DNA of 64,000 nucleotides from Ectobius pallidus (GCA_964059195.1 CAXKWD010000001.1:215024484-215088483), one strand, 5' to 3'; counted from the first letter of the stretch, positions 1 through 12,617 are shown. Notes: a model not told the origin generated them from the letters alone. Numbers and translations: made by a program.

Positions 1-1019
1 GTGTAAAGTTGCTATGGTTACACGTCAACAGCAGTCAGTAAGTTGAATAACAAAAATAGCTTTTTTTAAAATTTGGATTTATGATTCGTTATTTTCAACT
101 TTTTCGTATGTCCGTTCCCTGAATTATCCTGTAGGTTACACAGTTTTCCGCATGCAGTCTTTCTAATATGTGGTATATTACAACCCCTCAATACAGTAGT
201 ATTGTCAGTAGTATATTACAGTTGTCTATTTGCTTTTTATATAATTTTCTTTCATAATACAGTAGCCTACAGTACATTAATACAGCACTGTATTTTGCTA
301 TTTTTATTTTAAAAATTAAATTTCATTTTAGTGCCACCCTTGCCACTAAATGTTAGAGAATGGATGGTGGCATTATATCGAGGGTTGACTGTACAATGGT
401 GCAGTTATAACTGTATACTTGATGAACTCTGTATAAAATATTTATATTTTTCTCCCTGCAACAACTGCAGGTTGACAGAGACAAATAGTAGACCTATCAA
501 AAAAAATAATGATGTCATAAGGCATTCCAGAGGGAGGAATCTGCCCCCTTGTCCCCCCATCCTGACGCCCATGCATTATGATAAACAAAATGTACATGCA
601 GCTACAAGGAAAATTGTTTTTATCTAGCTTTATCTCAAGGAGTTCTGTGTGGGATATTCATGATATGTAATGAATCACACAAGATATGCATTACTCTGTG
701 TTAATCACACACAAGTGCTTTCCTTGATTTCTCAATGGGTTACATAAGACAAAAGTTAGTGTTAATATTGCTGGAGTAAATTCAAAAGATGCAACAGATG
801 CTAACATTTTAATTTATTGGTACCCACAGTGTACAGCTCAGCCACCTTTTTCTGGCCTGTGAAACTATTAGAAGCGAGCCTACGATTGCCATGCATGCAC
901 AGTAACAACTAAACACCCCGTCTTGCAGAAGCTTTTCAACCTATCACTTTCTGCTTGACGCTGTCTGCATCCCACACTTTCACAATAATATTGTCACATA
1001 GATCTTATCTTTATACCGA
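1..1019. other. No gene or classified repeat recognised
   Basis: AT-rich sequence. A 98-codon plus frame at 331-627 has no recognisable domain and I treat it as chance. Confidence 0.5.
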
Positions 1020-1700
1020 AAAAACTAAATATATGGTCATGAAACATCAAAATAATGCACTGCAAAATATTAGAATAGCCAGTAAATCGTTTGAACAAGT
1101 GGCGAAATGAAAATATCTGGGAGCAATAATTACAGTACAGATACAAATATATTACGGTAGAAGTTAAGTGTTTGACTAAAATCAGGAAATGCTTGTTTTT
1201 ATGCTGTTCAGAAACTCTTATCTTCTCGTGTTCTGTCCAGAAATCTAAAAATAAACATTTATAAGACAGTTATCCACCGATTGTATTATATGGATGGGAG
1301 ACATGGTTGCTTACATAATCTGAGAGTATTCTAAAACAGGGACTTAGGAAAATATTTGGGCCTAAGAGAGATGAAAATGGGGACTGGAGAAAACTGCATA
1401 ACGACGAGCTTCATGACCTGTACTCTTCACTGAATATAGTAAGGGTAATTAAATCATGGAGGATGAAATGGTTGGACATGTTGAATGCGTGGGGGAGGAA
1501 AGTCATATCTCAAAAATATTGACTGGGAGACCCGAAGGGAAAAAACCATTTGGAAGACCTAGACTTAGGTGGGAGGACAATATTAGGATAGATTTAAGGG
1601 AAGTAGGATTTGCAAGGGATGGTTGGATGGAGTTAGCCCAGAATAAGGTTGAATGGCGGGCTCATGTTAGCACGGCAATGAACCTCCTGGTTCCATAAAT
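1020..1700 (+). pseudogene. LINE ORF2 3' end, degenerate
   Basis: Plus-strand remnant of a non-LTR retrotransposon with many stops. The best stretch, 1456-1698, encodes the C-terminal block [20 protein letters not shown], which recurs in the fragments at 43.7, 31.9 and 61.8 kb. The upstream part resembles the end of a reverse transcriptase ORF (KYLGAIIT). 5' truncated. Confidence 0.7.
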
Positions 1701-2899
1701 AGATAATATTCCTTTAACTTGCTTAGGATTGTCTATTGCCATTGAGTAGGTAAGCAAAAACGTATCTTTATATATAGAGGACTTAAGTTTGTTTTTGTGT
1801 AATCACAGAATACACAAAAACAAGAAAACTAAATAAGTGAATACAAATGCAGAATGCAATATTAAAAGTCTGCTTGATTAGGTTATGGAAGTTCATATAA
1901 CAGTCATGCTGCCTTAAATAATATCACAACACTTCCACGCTAGTATATGACGTCATCTTTCCTGTTAATGAGTGGGGGCTGGAAGTTCCCAAAGACTATG
2001 GACGGGGTTAGCCAGGCAGGGAGGGAAAGTAGTATATATTGCCTATATATATAAACTCATGAACCAAGGGCACGTGCCAAAAAGAGCTGCTGAACTGCAG
2101 ACCATGGTACGTGTTCACCTTTATGTACACAGGGGAAGGAGATAAGGTTAATTAGGAATCTGCAAGGACTACCACGAAGGACTACCCATCATTCAAAGCA
2201 CACTGTGAGATATTCTTCTGTTTTTATTATTGCGCCCATAACTGTGAGTGAATTTAACAGGTGGGAGGGATTTACCTGACTGATAAAACTGCTTCCCTGG
2301 CAGATGACAGCAATATTTTTCTTGCACTGTGTTTTTTCCGGGTATAAAAACTATGTTCATGTAAAATTTCAGCTCTATTAGTTTAGTAGCATTTGCAAAA
2401 TCTCTGAACAGACAGAAACCAATACAATTTATATATGATAGTCAATAAAAAAAAGTCAACGGCAATTGACTGAATTGTAATTATTACATTTTTTCCCTTG
2501 TAGAGTGATGGGCTATGAGAGCACTGTGCTACAGAATAGGGGTCGTGGGTTCTAACATTGGGAGGATCATTGGGAATTTCAAATTGGCCTAATACTTCTG
2601 GTGGCGATTGTCTCTGTGGTTGCCTCAGACAATTTTATTTTATTTTATTTATTATTAGTTGTTCCAAGAGATAACTTGAGGCATAGCATAATTTTGCAAC
2701 ATATTTTTTAGTACACATTCCACAAAGTGGCTGTTTCTCAGATTGCTAACATACCTGAAAGTAGCACTTTACCGTGCTAGTAAGGTAAAGTAATTGTACC
2801 GTACTAGTATGGTCAAGTTTCCATGGTAACCCTTAATGGATATTGTTTTATATGGAAAAAAGTGCCTTTTCATATTAAAATTATGCAAATATGTATTAT
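1701..2899. other. Intergenic, nothing firm
   Basis: No ORF. A tRNA B-box-like sequence (ggtcgtgggttctaacattg) near 2540 suggests an eroded SINE, followed by a TTTTA repeat at about 2634-2660. Confidence 0.4.
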
Positions 2900-3665
2900 T
2901 TGTTTTAAGAAATAATGTTACTAGTGTTTCTATATTTATATGATAAATTATAACTTAAAACAGATTTCATTGACCTGGTTAAATATGGATTTTCATATGA
3001 AATTGTTCTTACTCCATGAATTTTATCACAAAAACGCATATTCAAAATATGTTTAAAACAAATGGCTGGAGTACCCAAATATTCTGATTTTAATGTATTT
3101 AGCATTGACCAAATATTATAGATACTCCTTATTAAAATTCTACCACAAAAATAAGACAAAATTCCTAGCTGTTTCACATGAACACAGCACTAGACGAAAT
3201 AAAACTAGTTGGGTAGTAGAACCCAAATGTTTCACTTCTGCTGGTGTGTCACATAGCTCTAGTTTCGGTCCTCGTCTGTATAATTCTAACATTACATCCA
3301 GTTTTAGCCAAATTTAGTTATGGAGACCTTAAATCAAAAATTAAAAGCTCATATAACTTAGATTTTCATCCCTTTCAAAATAGGTTTATATATTGGTACC
3401 CACTACTATCATGATAATTTATTTTTTATTGCTATAATTATTTTTTATAACAATTTAGTCATGCCTTTACTCTCAGCTTTCGTCTTTTCCCCTAGTACAA
3501 TTTCACAATATTTTGTCTATTTAGTTTTAAGGTAATTTTAGGTTAAGATTATATTTCAATAATGTAAAACATGTAAATATAAGCATGGAACTGCCCCCGA
3601 GCACGAGTTGCTGACCTTATATATTGCGTATTGTATGTATGTAATATTAAAATAAATAAATTTAA
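2900..3665 (+). pseudogene. LINE 3' end with A-rich tail
   Basis: The frame at about 3093-3317 encodes an LINE C-terminus-like stretch (HSTRRNKTSWVV, SSSFGPRLYNS), as in Jockey/CR1-type elements. A short 3' UTR (cccccgagcacgagttg) and an aataaataaa tail follow, then a TA run. Confidence 0.5.
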
Positions 3666-3962
3666 AAAAATATATATATATATATTAAAGCATTTGAGAA
3701 AACCTGCAGCAAACAAACAAGCATTAGTCCGCAATGGACAGAGTTGTAAATACTAGCACCTAATACAGATGACAACCCCAGAAATGTACTGACAACAATA
3801 AGAAATGTAATAAGCCCACCACATAAGCCAAAACAAGCACTTAACACTAACAACTACAGTTCAAATTACGCAAACTATATGACAAAATCGTACACAAACA
3901 TCTTATTGACCGCAATGTTGGCAGTATGGAAGTCAGTTGCTGAAGATGACTGCCTATGCAGT

Positions 3963-4235
3963 CAGGGGCGGATCCACGGGGGGGGGGAAATGGGGGAAAT
4001 TTCCCCCCCCAAAATTTGTAACATTAAGCACAAATTATTGAAAATTTATTAGAACATAACCCAAATACTTAAATTAAAGCAACGACATTCATTATTTTGA
4101 AATACCTTTGTAAGAAAATGCTGAAATTTTCATTTTGTTTTCAATTGTGTACTGGATATAATTAATTTTTATGAGTAAAAACTTCCCTCTCTACTTTAGT
4201 TCCCCCCCCAAAATGTCTCTCTGGATCCGCCACTG
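3963..4235. mobile_element. hAT-type MITE with poly-G start, copy 1
   Basis: 273 bp, TIR CAGGGGCGGATCCA / TGGATCCGCCACTG and a perfect 8-bp TSD TATGCAGT (3955-3962 and 4236-4243). G and C runs lie next to the ends. Same family as 16749-17010. Confidence 0.9.
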
Positions 4236-4549
4236 TATGCAGTTGAAAGCGTCCAACAAGGTAATTCACATGACAAAAGTAGTAGTGAATGTCAGTATAA
4301 AATGTTAAATGTTTAAATAAATTAATGTGTAATCTCCACAGCAAAAATTATAAATCCAAGGTTCGACACATTTGACACATAATATTCTAATGTAGAACAA
4401 GGAAAAAAAATAGTGTATGAATGGTACAATACCTTATTTGTGATGAATCTTTGTTGGGTTGCAGTACCAAATTTCCTGGAAAAATACAAATTAGAAAAAT
4501 TATAGTTACTGGTGTTTTTTGGTTGATGAAATTCAATAAAAACAGCAAA

Positions 4550-5405
4550 GCATACAGAGAGACCCAATGAACAATGAACCGGCTGCACTGTGTTTTTCCA
4601 GTTCCCAATGGCAGCGCATTGCCGTCTACGGCTATCAACGAATGGCACTGATGCAACCATACTACAATTGTTTTCCTTAATTATAGATATATGCATATGC
4701 CAAAGGTCCTGGGTTCAAATGCTAATGTCAGAGGAATTTTTCTCCTATAATATTATCAATAACTGGCTACTGTCATCTATAAATTTTTGGCACCTCTTTA
4801 AGAAACCAACCATCACTCACCGTAGTTGACATTGTTAATTGCTGGCGATTTTCTGGTGGATATTTTGTTTTGATTCTTCAAAGATGTGTGGGTTTGTCTT
4901 GTATAGGCCTACGTTATGTTTTAATTTACCCCAGAGATAAAAGTTGCAGGGGGTTAGGTTAGGGGACTGAGGGTAACACAAATCCCTACTAATAATTCTG
5001 TCCTCCTCAAATACACTTGCAATAATTGTTCTCATCCAAATATTGGCTGTACAGGCTGTGGCAGAGTCTTATTGAAAAAAGGTAAAGGCACGCTCTTTGT
5101 CTGTTCATTCTCTAAAAAGGGAACAAATTCGTATTCACATACCTAGGAACGTCAACTGTTGTCCCATAAAAAAGTGGGCACTATAAATTTTGTCATGGAG
5201 GAATACTTCATGAACAATATTAGGTTTGTCAGAGCTCCAATAATGATTATTTCGTGTACACACATATGCATGAAGGTGGATCCAGGCCTTGTCCAGCCTT
5301 AGTAGTATGATCTTGATTAGAGCTGTGGTGGAAAATAAGTGTCCACAAGCCCAGTGGAAAAACACCGCACAGCTGGTTCATAGTTCATTGGGTCTCTCTG
5401 TATAT
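4550..5405 (-). pseudogene. Tc1/mariner-superfamily transposase relic with inverted ends
   Basis: Inverted arms of about 50 bp (4550-4602 and 5353-5404, sharing acagagagacccaatgaac) enclose a minus-strand transposase relic. Readable pieces are WSSDKPNIVHEVFLHD (about 5240-5190) and SPNLTPCNFYLWGKLK (about 4980-4920). Frameshifts and stops throughout. The catalytic region is broken. Confidence 0.65.
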
Positions 5406-5439
5406 CCAATGACAATAAAAAAATATATATATTAAATCT

Positions 5440-5945
5440 GGAATATACAAATTACTTAATAACGAAATAGATGATATTAATATTCTTGAAGAAATCTTTT
5501 TATGTTCCACGTTATAGATCTTATAATTGCATAATCTTTTTTTCATTCCAAAAACAAACACTGACTCCCATAAAGATTCTCCTCTTTATAATGTGCTCCG
5601 TCTATACAATCAATTGCACAAAATGGGCAATGTAGATATCTTTAATACAAACAACAAATGGTTTAAAAATATCTGTGATAAACATTTGAAAACTTAAAAA
5701 TAGTAATAATTAAAAAGTGATAGTTTAATATGTACCATGTTATTTTCTTTATTTAAGTCTTTCGTTTTCTTTAAAACTATTGTATTACATATGTTTTGAT
5801 CTGTTCCCTTCATTGTGTAATTTTAATATTCTATGTGTTTCTTGTTTCTTTTTTCTGTATATTTCTTTAGTTGTAGTATTAGTTTAAATATTTTTAGTAT
5901 TAGATTAAACATATAATATTAGTGTTGTAAAATTCGCGGCCAGCA
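5440..5945 (+). pseudogene. LINE C-terminal fragment, copy 1
   Basis: About 500 bp alignable by eye with 38350-38900, encoding a broken version of a frame ending in IDIFN...KRFKNIC. Followed by an AT-rich 3' UTR. Confidence 0.6.
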
Positions 5946-6508
5946 GTGTCCTCACAGATAAGTCAACAATTCCTGCATAGCCTACAGTTGAGCATTGTTC
6001 TCATGTTGTACAGACATGAAAGTGTTATTCTGTAGTTGTCACAACTAAAAGAAAACATTAGGATAGAGATAAATTCAACAACAGAAGAGCAGTTAATGCA
6101 TGTTAATCGGAATTTCCTATCACAATGCCAGAAATGTGTGGATGCAGGAGGATCAAATTTTCAGCATCTCCTGTAATAAGGTAGGTGCCTATTTTCGTTA
6201 ATTTCAAGCTTATTTCATTTATTTTCATTGTCATGCACAGACAAAGTCAGGCATCTGCCGGGCAGTTCCTTTGCCACATACCGGGGATAGGAGCGTCATC
6301 TGGGGGGGAACTCAACGCGCGGCACTGCGACCGCAATCTGCCTGAGACTCACGGTGTAAGAGAATCTTGCAATTGGGCAATGAGCCTGCTATATTCTCAA
6401 CAAAATAAAAAGTAAACAAATAAATAAAATTTCCCTAAAAATAGAGCCTCTACTTATAACTTATATTGGTCAGCCTTGTTTGAGACTTGATAGATTTTAA
6501 TAACTCAA
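5946..6508. other. Intergenic with a LINE tail fragment
   Basis: 6375-6430 (gggcaatgagcctgctatat plus AATAAA-type tail) matches the 3' tail at 38884-38935. Nothing else recognised. Confidence 0.45.
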
Positions 6509-7219
6509 TCTACTCTTATACAATTCAACGGCCCTAAATAGCGTGCTTGCTCGCCCGCTTCGTGAGACATCGGGTATACTCGGCGAAGTTCGTCTCTCGC
6601 AGTCTAAGCTTTCATGACGACTACAAAATTAGGAAGGAAAACCGTTTCTTTATTATATAAGGCCTAAGTGAAATGAACACAATGAACAAATATTCTAATT
6701 TTATTTTTACTTACAATTTTCATAACTCTGAACCACAGACATTTTTAATAATCTACCAGTGTAATTTTCTTAAAAATCCTGGAGTCAATGAATAATGGCG
6801 GGTGAAGCCGGGGGCAACAGCTGTAAAATATTGATGGTTTAATTTCTTGAAATATCGCTGATAATAAACCATCCCTTCCCTTGAAACATTATATAATTTC
6901 TGAAAATTACACTGAATTGATAAAATAAAATTCACATCATATTCATGTCAATAAACAGTTGAGAAACAATATGTATTATGTGTTCACCCATGGCCTCCTT
7001 TATAGGTTCTTTGGAACTGCATAATCGATTCTGATATAGTTTTCCCAGGGGGCGCTTTAAAGCCGGAATTTTAGCTGTTTCATTAATTATTAATGGCTTA
7101 GTTTATGAATGATTCGCGTGCAAGTGTTAATAAATATAATGCTTTAATAATTATTATTATGCTCTTAATGTTTAATTTTTAAAAGAATTATCGTGGGCGA
7201 AGCCACGGGCACCTCCTAG
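6509..7219 (+). mobile_element. Non-autonomous Helitron, left arm of a tail-to-tail pair
   Basis: Ends in a hairpin (cgtgggcgaagccacg) and CTAG before T, the Helitron 3' signature. An older 3' terminus (gcgggtgaagccggg) sits inside at about 6798. The same composite recurs inverted at 7571-8290. The 5' end is not defined. Confidence 0.65.
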
Positions 7220-7570
7220 TATATAACATTTTACATAGTAAAACAGGTAATTCACTGAATTATAATTGGAGTAAAGGAGGTATGGGTAAAAATGTGCAGG
7301 CCGGTCACGCAGATTAGAGATAGAGATAGTGTTCAGAGTGGAGTGCATAGATAAGCTGCAGGCTATATATTATCTCCTGCAGGGAGAAGTCCCCTAGTCG
7401 TGTGGACCTAGGTCATCTGCTTATCACGGGTGAGTACTTAATCCATCCTCTCCCACCCAGAAACACAAAAATAATAATTGTAATTAGTGTGGAAGAATGT
7501 TAATTTAGTGGCTGAAATGTGAACCCTATTACTGAGGGGAAAATGATTGGTACTGTGAATTGTATCTACA
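7220..7570. other. Unique core between the two Helitron arms
   Basis: About 350 bp of less AT-rich sequence with no ORF. A strong donor-like sequence CACGGGTGAGTAC lies at about 7426-7438. No partner found. Confidence 0.4.
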
Positions 7571-8290
7571 CTAGAAGGTGTCCGCGGCTTCACCCAGGAT
7601 AATTAATTGAAAAATTAAAAATTAAGAGTATTATAATTATTAAAGCATTATATTTATTAACGCTTGCATGCGAATCATTCATAAACTAAACCATTAATAA
7701 TTAATCAAACAGCTAAAATTCCGGCTTCGGAATATATTCCACGATTAGAAAGCACTGCCAGGGAAAACATTCTCAGATTCGATTATGCAGTTCCAAAGCT
7801 AACTGTGAACACATAATACGTATTGTTTCTCAACTGTTTGTTGACGATGAATATGATATGAATTTTATTTGATAAATTCAGTGTAATTTTCAGAAATTAA
7901 GTAATTTTTCAAGGGAAGGAATGGTTTGTTTGGATTTTTATTGTCCGCAATACTTCCATGGTTAAACTATCAATCATATTATAGCTGGTGCCCGCGGCTT
8001 CTCCCGCCATTATTAATTGAATACAGGATTTTTAAGAAAATTACACTGGCAGTTTATTAAAAATGTTTGTGGTTCAGAGCTAGGAAAATTGTAAGTAAAA
8101 ATAAAATTAGAATATTTGTTCATTGTGTTCATTTCACTTAGGCCTTACATAATAAAGAAACGGTTTTCCTAATTTTGTACTCTTCGTGAAAGTTTAGACT
8201 GCGAGAGACGAACATCGCCGAGTATACCCTATGTCTCACGAAGTGGGCGAGTGAGTGAGCACGCTATTTAGGGCCGTTGAATTGTATGAG
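7571..8290 (-). mobile_element. Non-autonomous Helitron, right arm of a tail-to-tail pair
   Basis: Mirror image of 6509-7219. It begins CTAG, hairpin cgcggcttcaccc on the plus strand, holds the older inner terminus at about 7988, and ends with cacgctatttagggccgttg near 8275, complementary to 6529-6548. Confidence 0.65.
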
Positions 8291-8515
8291 AGTAGATAAT
8301 ACGAGAAACTGTTTGTCTTTGTTTGATTGTAGCCAAATCTAGGGAATGTAGAGATGTGACATTTTTAACGTAGATGCATTGAAGGGTTTCTGATGCAACT
8401 TGAAACCGGATTTTTAATTTTTGCTCTTGTTGTGCATTATGACCGAAAAAATGGCAGAAAACTTGATTTCTTTGCACTATCAAAGCACCAGTTTTTGCTA
8501 AAGTACGAGGCACAT
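8291..8515 (+). mobile_element. Helitron-type fragment
   Basis: Resembles 50600-50760 in the same orientation (ttgaagggt, cttgaaacc, aatttttgc, ggcagaaaac). It is cut by the mariner foldback that begins at 8516. Confidence 0.45.
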
Positions 8516-8967
8516 CCATAAAATAAGTTTCTCTGGGGCTGTTTATAGAAACAGAAAGAAACAAAACACAATTTCAAGGAAATATTTATTGCAACACACA
8601 CAGCCAGTGTTCAGCTATCTTTCAACATATTCACCACTGGAATTGAAACATTTGTCTTACCGTGGAACCAACTTTTGAATACCTGTGTCGTAGAAGTGTA
8701 TCGCCTGGGTTTGAGCCACTGTGTGACAACCACCTTTGCCTCTCTGTCATTCCCCGACATATCTTTAGGTGTAGAAAAAGATGGAAATCGCTGGGAGCAA
8801 GGTCCAGGCTGTAGGGTGGATGTTTAAACACTTCCCAGCCGAACTTTTGCAGGAGATGTGCTGGGAAATGTTTCAACATCCACCCTACAGCCCGGACCTC
8901 ACTCCCAGTGATTTTCATCTTTCCCTACCCCTCAGGAAATGACAGAGGAATGACAGAGAAATGACAA
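8516..8967. mobile_element. Mariner-derived foldback element, copy 1 (truncated)
   Basis: TIR cgaggcacatccataaaata after a TA (8514-8515). Both arms encode the C-terminal end of a mariner transposase in opposite directions; the right arm ([20 protein letters not shown]) stops near 8967 without a second TIR. Same family as 29947-30590 and 52605-53241. Confidence 0.7.
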
Positions 8968-9215
8968 TAAAAAGCATGGGTTGAGCTGGCGGTGAATTTC
9001 TCCTCCTAACAAAGGAAGCCGCCTGGCCATGCAATGAACAACTGGACTATAGCAAAATACCTCATTTGTCAAAATATATGAAAGGACTTCCTCTCCAGGT
9101 CCAATCTTGTTCTTCAGAAGAGAGTAGTGTAGTAGAGGGTGTACACACGTATATGTTGTATGCAGTGAAGGAAGTCAGAAAAATCCAGAGATGGTATGCT
9201 ATCCAAAAATTTTTC

Positions 9216-9512
9216 CCTAACATTCATCATCATCATCATTGGCTCAACAACTCCTCTCTGAGTCTTGGCCTCCTCAAGGCGCTTCCTCCAGTTACCACGA
9301 TCCTGTGCCTCTTTCCACCAGTTTCTCAGTCCCAATTCTCTAACATCCTCATCCACCTCATCCTTCCAGCGGAGTCTTGGTCTTCCTCTTTTCCTTCTCC
9401 CTTCTGGTTGAGTGGACCATACCCTTTTACAAATTTCAGAATCTTCCTTTCTCCTTACATGACCTGCCCATTGGAGTCTAGATAGCTTAATGAATCTACT
9501 TTTCCCTAACAT
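9216..9512 (-). pseudogene. RTE-like LINE 3' end with ATG-repeat tail
   Basis: The minus frame encodes LQWAGHVRRKED and RGRPRLRWKDEVDEDVRELG, and ends in a run of ATG triplets (catcatcat at about 9226-9239), a typical simple-repeat LINE tail. 5' truncated near 9512. Confidence 0.65.
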
Positions 9513-10342
9513 ACCTCAATATAAAAAAAGCACATTCCCTCCTTTACAAGATAATAATTATGTGATATCCACTTGGTGGTGTTTTTAATTTACTTCCTTT
9601 ATAAGTAAAGATAAGTAAAGCTTTATAGATGATTGCCAAGTAGGAGCACAACACAAGACTAGAACATCTTGTACTGTCGACTGACAGACCTTTATTTATC
9701 TCACATCATGGAAAGCATCAATAACAACAGTAGGTGTCGGCATGCTGACCACATGCCCCCAATCCTGCCATCTACAGTAGATAAGCAGCGGTCGGGTGGT
9801 AGGCCAGGGATGTAGATCCATTGAGTTTAGTTTATTTACTTCAATAAAGATATTTTAAAAGTATTTAAGACCTATTTAAACAATATAAAAGTCACAACAT
9901 TTTGTTACTGAGAAATATTTTTAAAACATAGAGTCTAGTGGTGTAGTCATTAAGATGCCAACAAAAACAATCACAAGTAATGGTGGGTGACAATGGCTGC
10001 CGATGAAAGCGTATGAGTTGGTGAATAATCATGAAAAGTAATTATTATATTGCGACTCAAAGGAACATTAACAATTTGTATTAAATAGCCATTGATTTTC
10101 AGTGATGGTATGCTATTCACCATTGAAACCATTGCTGGTGTGCCACTGGACCTTTAAAACCCATGACGGTATTCCATACCGGTGCATACCGTCTCACTTC
10201 TCTCACTGGTTGTATGTCCTCTGCTTAATCTTACTTAATAGCATATGTCTTCTGCTTCTGTGCAGATACCTTCTGTTTTCATGGATTTTATTAATTTAGA
10301 CTATTTTTCTATTTATCTGTTTATTCATTTCCTAATTATCTA
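9513..10342. other. Intergenic with a SINE 3' fragment
   Basis: About 9715-9815 is a plus-oriented 5'-truncated piece of the SINE found full-length at 10908 and 49525 (ggtgtcggcatgctgaccac). The rest shows nothing recognisable. Confidence 0.5.
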
Positions 10343-10622
10343 CGAGGCATGTCTGGAAAGTAAGTACCGTTTTGGAAATCTTGCATAAAAATGTTTTTTT
10401 TCAAAACAAAATTTATTTTTACATGAAAGAGCATTTCGCAAACTATTTTTCTACATAGTTACCACCATTGTTCAGACATCTGTCATAGTGGAAAACCAAC
10501 TTGTCTATACGCTCTTCCATAGTTTGCAAAATGCTCTTTCATGTAAAAATAAATTTTGTTTCGAAAGTACATTTTTTATGTGAGTTTTTCCTTTACGATA
10601 CTTACTTTCCACACACGTCTCA
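10343..10622. mobile_element. 280-bp mariner MITE
   Basis: TIRs cgaggcatgtctggaaagta and its complement near 10600 (tactttccacacacgtctca), flanked by TA on both sides. Internal arms also fold (catgaaagagcatttcgcaa with its near complement at 10528). A TA microsatellite follows. Confidence 0.8.
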
Positions 10623-10642
10623 TATATATATATATATATTAA
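10621..10642. repeat. TA microsatellite
   Basis: Alternating TA run between two mariner termini. Confidence 0.9.
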
Positions 10643-10654
10643 TATGAGTTAATA

Positions 10655-10690
10655 TGAGGCGTGTCCGGAAAGTAAGTACCGTTAAGGAAA
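10655..10690. mobile_element. Lone mariner TIR
   Basis: tgaggcgtgtccggaaagta after TA, the same terminus as the MITE at 10343, with no partner found downstream; a truncated element. Confidence 0.6.
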
Positions 10691-10907
10691 AACTATACAT
10701 ATATACAGGCATGTATTTAATCTTTTATCATAAAACGGCTTGCCTATAGTAATATGCTTCTTTTATTCCAAATTATCGGTGGTCTGTAAATTCATTATTA
10801 TTGCCTCACTTTGAAATATGGAAAAGACTTAAGTTACTAAATTTATTGTAGAAATTAAAAAATTGTATTAATAAAGATCAAATTAAGAAAATTAAGAGTA
10901 CTAAACT

Positions 10908-11217
10908 AAAAACTAAACTCCGTGGCTCTGCATCCATGGAGGGAATAGACCACCATCTGACCACTGCGTTATCTACCATAGGCAGATAGATGTATTGGGG
11001 ACATGTGTTCAGCATACCAACACCCACAGCCAAGTTTCTGTGACTGGAGCTGCTATTTCTTAATCGAGTGGATCCTCAGTTTTAAACACAAGGCTGAGTG
11101 CGTCTGTTCCAGACCTCCCTACCTCAGAAAAATCTGAGGTGGTACTGGATATTGAACCTGCGTCTGCAAATCCCTAGCTAACAATGCTAAACACAAGACA
11201 ACACAGGTGGTCTAAAG
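10908..11217 (-). repeat. tRNA-derived SINE, family A
   Basis: Minus orientation. It matches 49525-49835 over its length (ccgtggc start, bacatgtg/cagcat core, acctccctacctcagaaaaa). The tRNA-like head is at the high-coordinate end, with a degenerate B box. A hAT-type MITE is inserted at its head. Confidence 0.7.
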
Positions 11218-11488
11218 AAGCGTTTCTCAACCTTTTTGAACCCGAGGACCACTAAAATGTTTTTTAAAAAAATTACGGACCCCTAATTTTACATCCCATT
11301 TTTAAAAGAAGACCTATATTCTTCATATCTGGGGTATTAATTATAGGTCATTATAACGAAATATGTGAAAAAATTGTACTTCCTTACTTTCCACTTGCTT
11401 TATGATATTTTTAAATTATGTCTGTGGACCATCTGCACCATCTTCGCGGACCAGCAGTAGTCCGCGGACCATAGGTTGAGAAACGCTG
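11218..11488. mobile_element. hAT-type MITE
   Basis: 271 bp, TIR AGCGTTTCTCAACCT / AGGTTGAGAAACGCT and perfect 8-bp TSD GTCTAAAG (11210-11217 and 11489-11496). No ORF. Confidence 0.9.
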
Positions 11489-12399
11489 GTCTAAAGGATA
11501 TACAACTCAAACAAAGTCTTATATAATTCTCTCACATAACTTTCTTCACCTAAGTATGGGTATAGTAGAGTTTTTCATTGCATACCCAGGTAGCTTCAAA
11601 AGATTAAACCATTAAGTCGGTGTTTCTTTATGTTAATTGATCTGACTAAGTTGGTCTGGTTTCCGATTTCCGCTTTGTGAAGTGAACTCTAGCTTAGCTC
11701 AGTTGGTAGAGCATTGGCATGGACAGCCAAAGGTCCTGGATTCAAATCCCAGTGAGAGAGGAATTTTTCTCCTATAATATTAACATTTTGGACTTAGTGA
11801 CTTTTGCCAGAATGAAGATGTAATAGTCTATTTTATGGTGAGTATAAAAAGTTGGGTTGGAAGCCCGAAAAATCACTATACAACAGAAGACTTATCTAAG
11901 TATCTTTGAATGAACCATAACAATTATGCCGAAGCTGATAACCAGGATGATTATTTACCAGTCAGTATCAGCACTTTTTGAACACAAATCTCATGCTACC
12001 TTTAGCTAATCTTAAATTATCAGGTCAACCCATCATCTTATGATTCTTGACTTCACCGATAATAAATAAGTTATAATATGATTAAGAGACACAAACAACA
12101 CATCATAATTTATCAAAATTATTTGACAACTAACAGCAATTAGCTCGCTAGAATTAGCAATAAAACAATTGAATATTAAGGAGATAAGACAGTGATTAAA
12201 GAAGATTATGACCAAGATAACATCTTGCGACAGAGTAGGCCTACATATTTGAATGGTCACACCTTCTTCAACAGATTTTTCATATCTGTATCTGGTAGGC
12301 CTATCCTATATCCCCTATGTTGGGGTGAAGGGCCTCCATATGGAGGTTTCTGTTACCTATGTGAATTTATTGTTATGCTTATTTTTCAAGAGAGGGCAA
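11489..12399. other. Intergenic with a tRNA-like sequence
   Basis: Apart from the tRNA-like block at 11692-11790, no gene or repeat is recognised. Short frames at 12033-12497 have no domain. Confidence 0.45.
11692..11790 (+). repeat. tRNA-like SINE head
   Basis: It has an A box (tagctcagttggtagagc), a foldable anticodon arm (ttggc-atggaca-gccaa) and a B box (ggtcctggattcaaatcc). The acceptor stem pairs poorly, so this is a SINE head rather than a tRNA gene. A broken copy of its downstream part lies at 4698-4760. Confidence 0.6.
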
Positions 12400-12617
12400 A
12401 GGGACAGGTGGTAAGCCCATCGCCCCTTAACCCCCTCCGGAAACAAAGGTATTACTTGGACGTGAAAGGGCCGAGTAATGTTGTCCACAGGTTTTAGTTT
12501 AGGCTTGGAGTTCTTTTACGTGCCGTAAATCTATGTCACAGGCGGTCGAGTTTCATCCCACGACCTTCAGATCTAGAGGCAGGCACGATACCTCTAGACC
12601 ACCACAGCCAACTATTT
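12400..12617 (-). repeat. tRNA-derived SINE, family B
   Basis: The minus strand carries ggtggtctagaggta (A box) and ggtcgtgggatgaaactcg (B box). It matches 50344-50580, which lies in the opposite orientation. Confidence 0.65.

Noticed and set aside
331..627. 98-codon plus frame as a gene
   Set aside because: No domain, no splice context, AT-rich flank; expected by chance.
11692..11790. Functional tRNA gene
   Set aside because: A and B boxes and an anticodon arm exist, but the acceptor stem pairs at only about 4 of 7 positions and a related broken copy lies at 4.7 kb; SINE head preferred.
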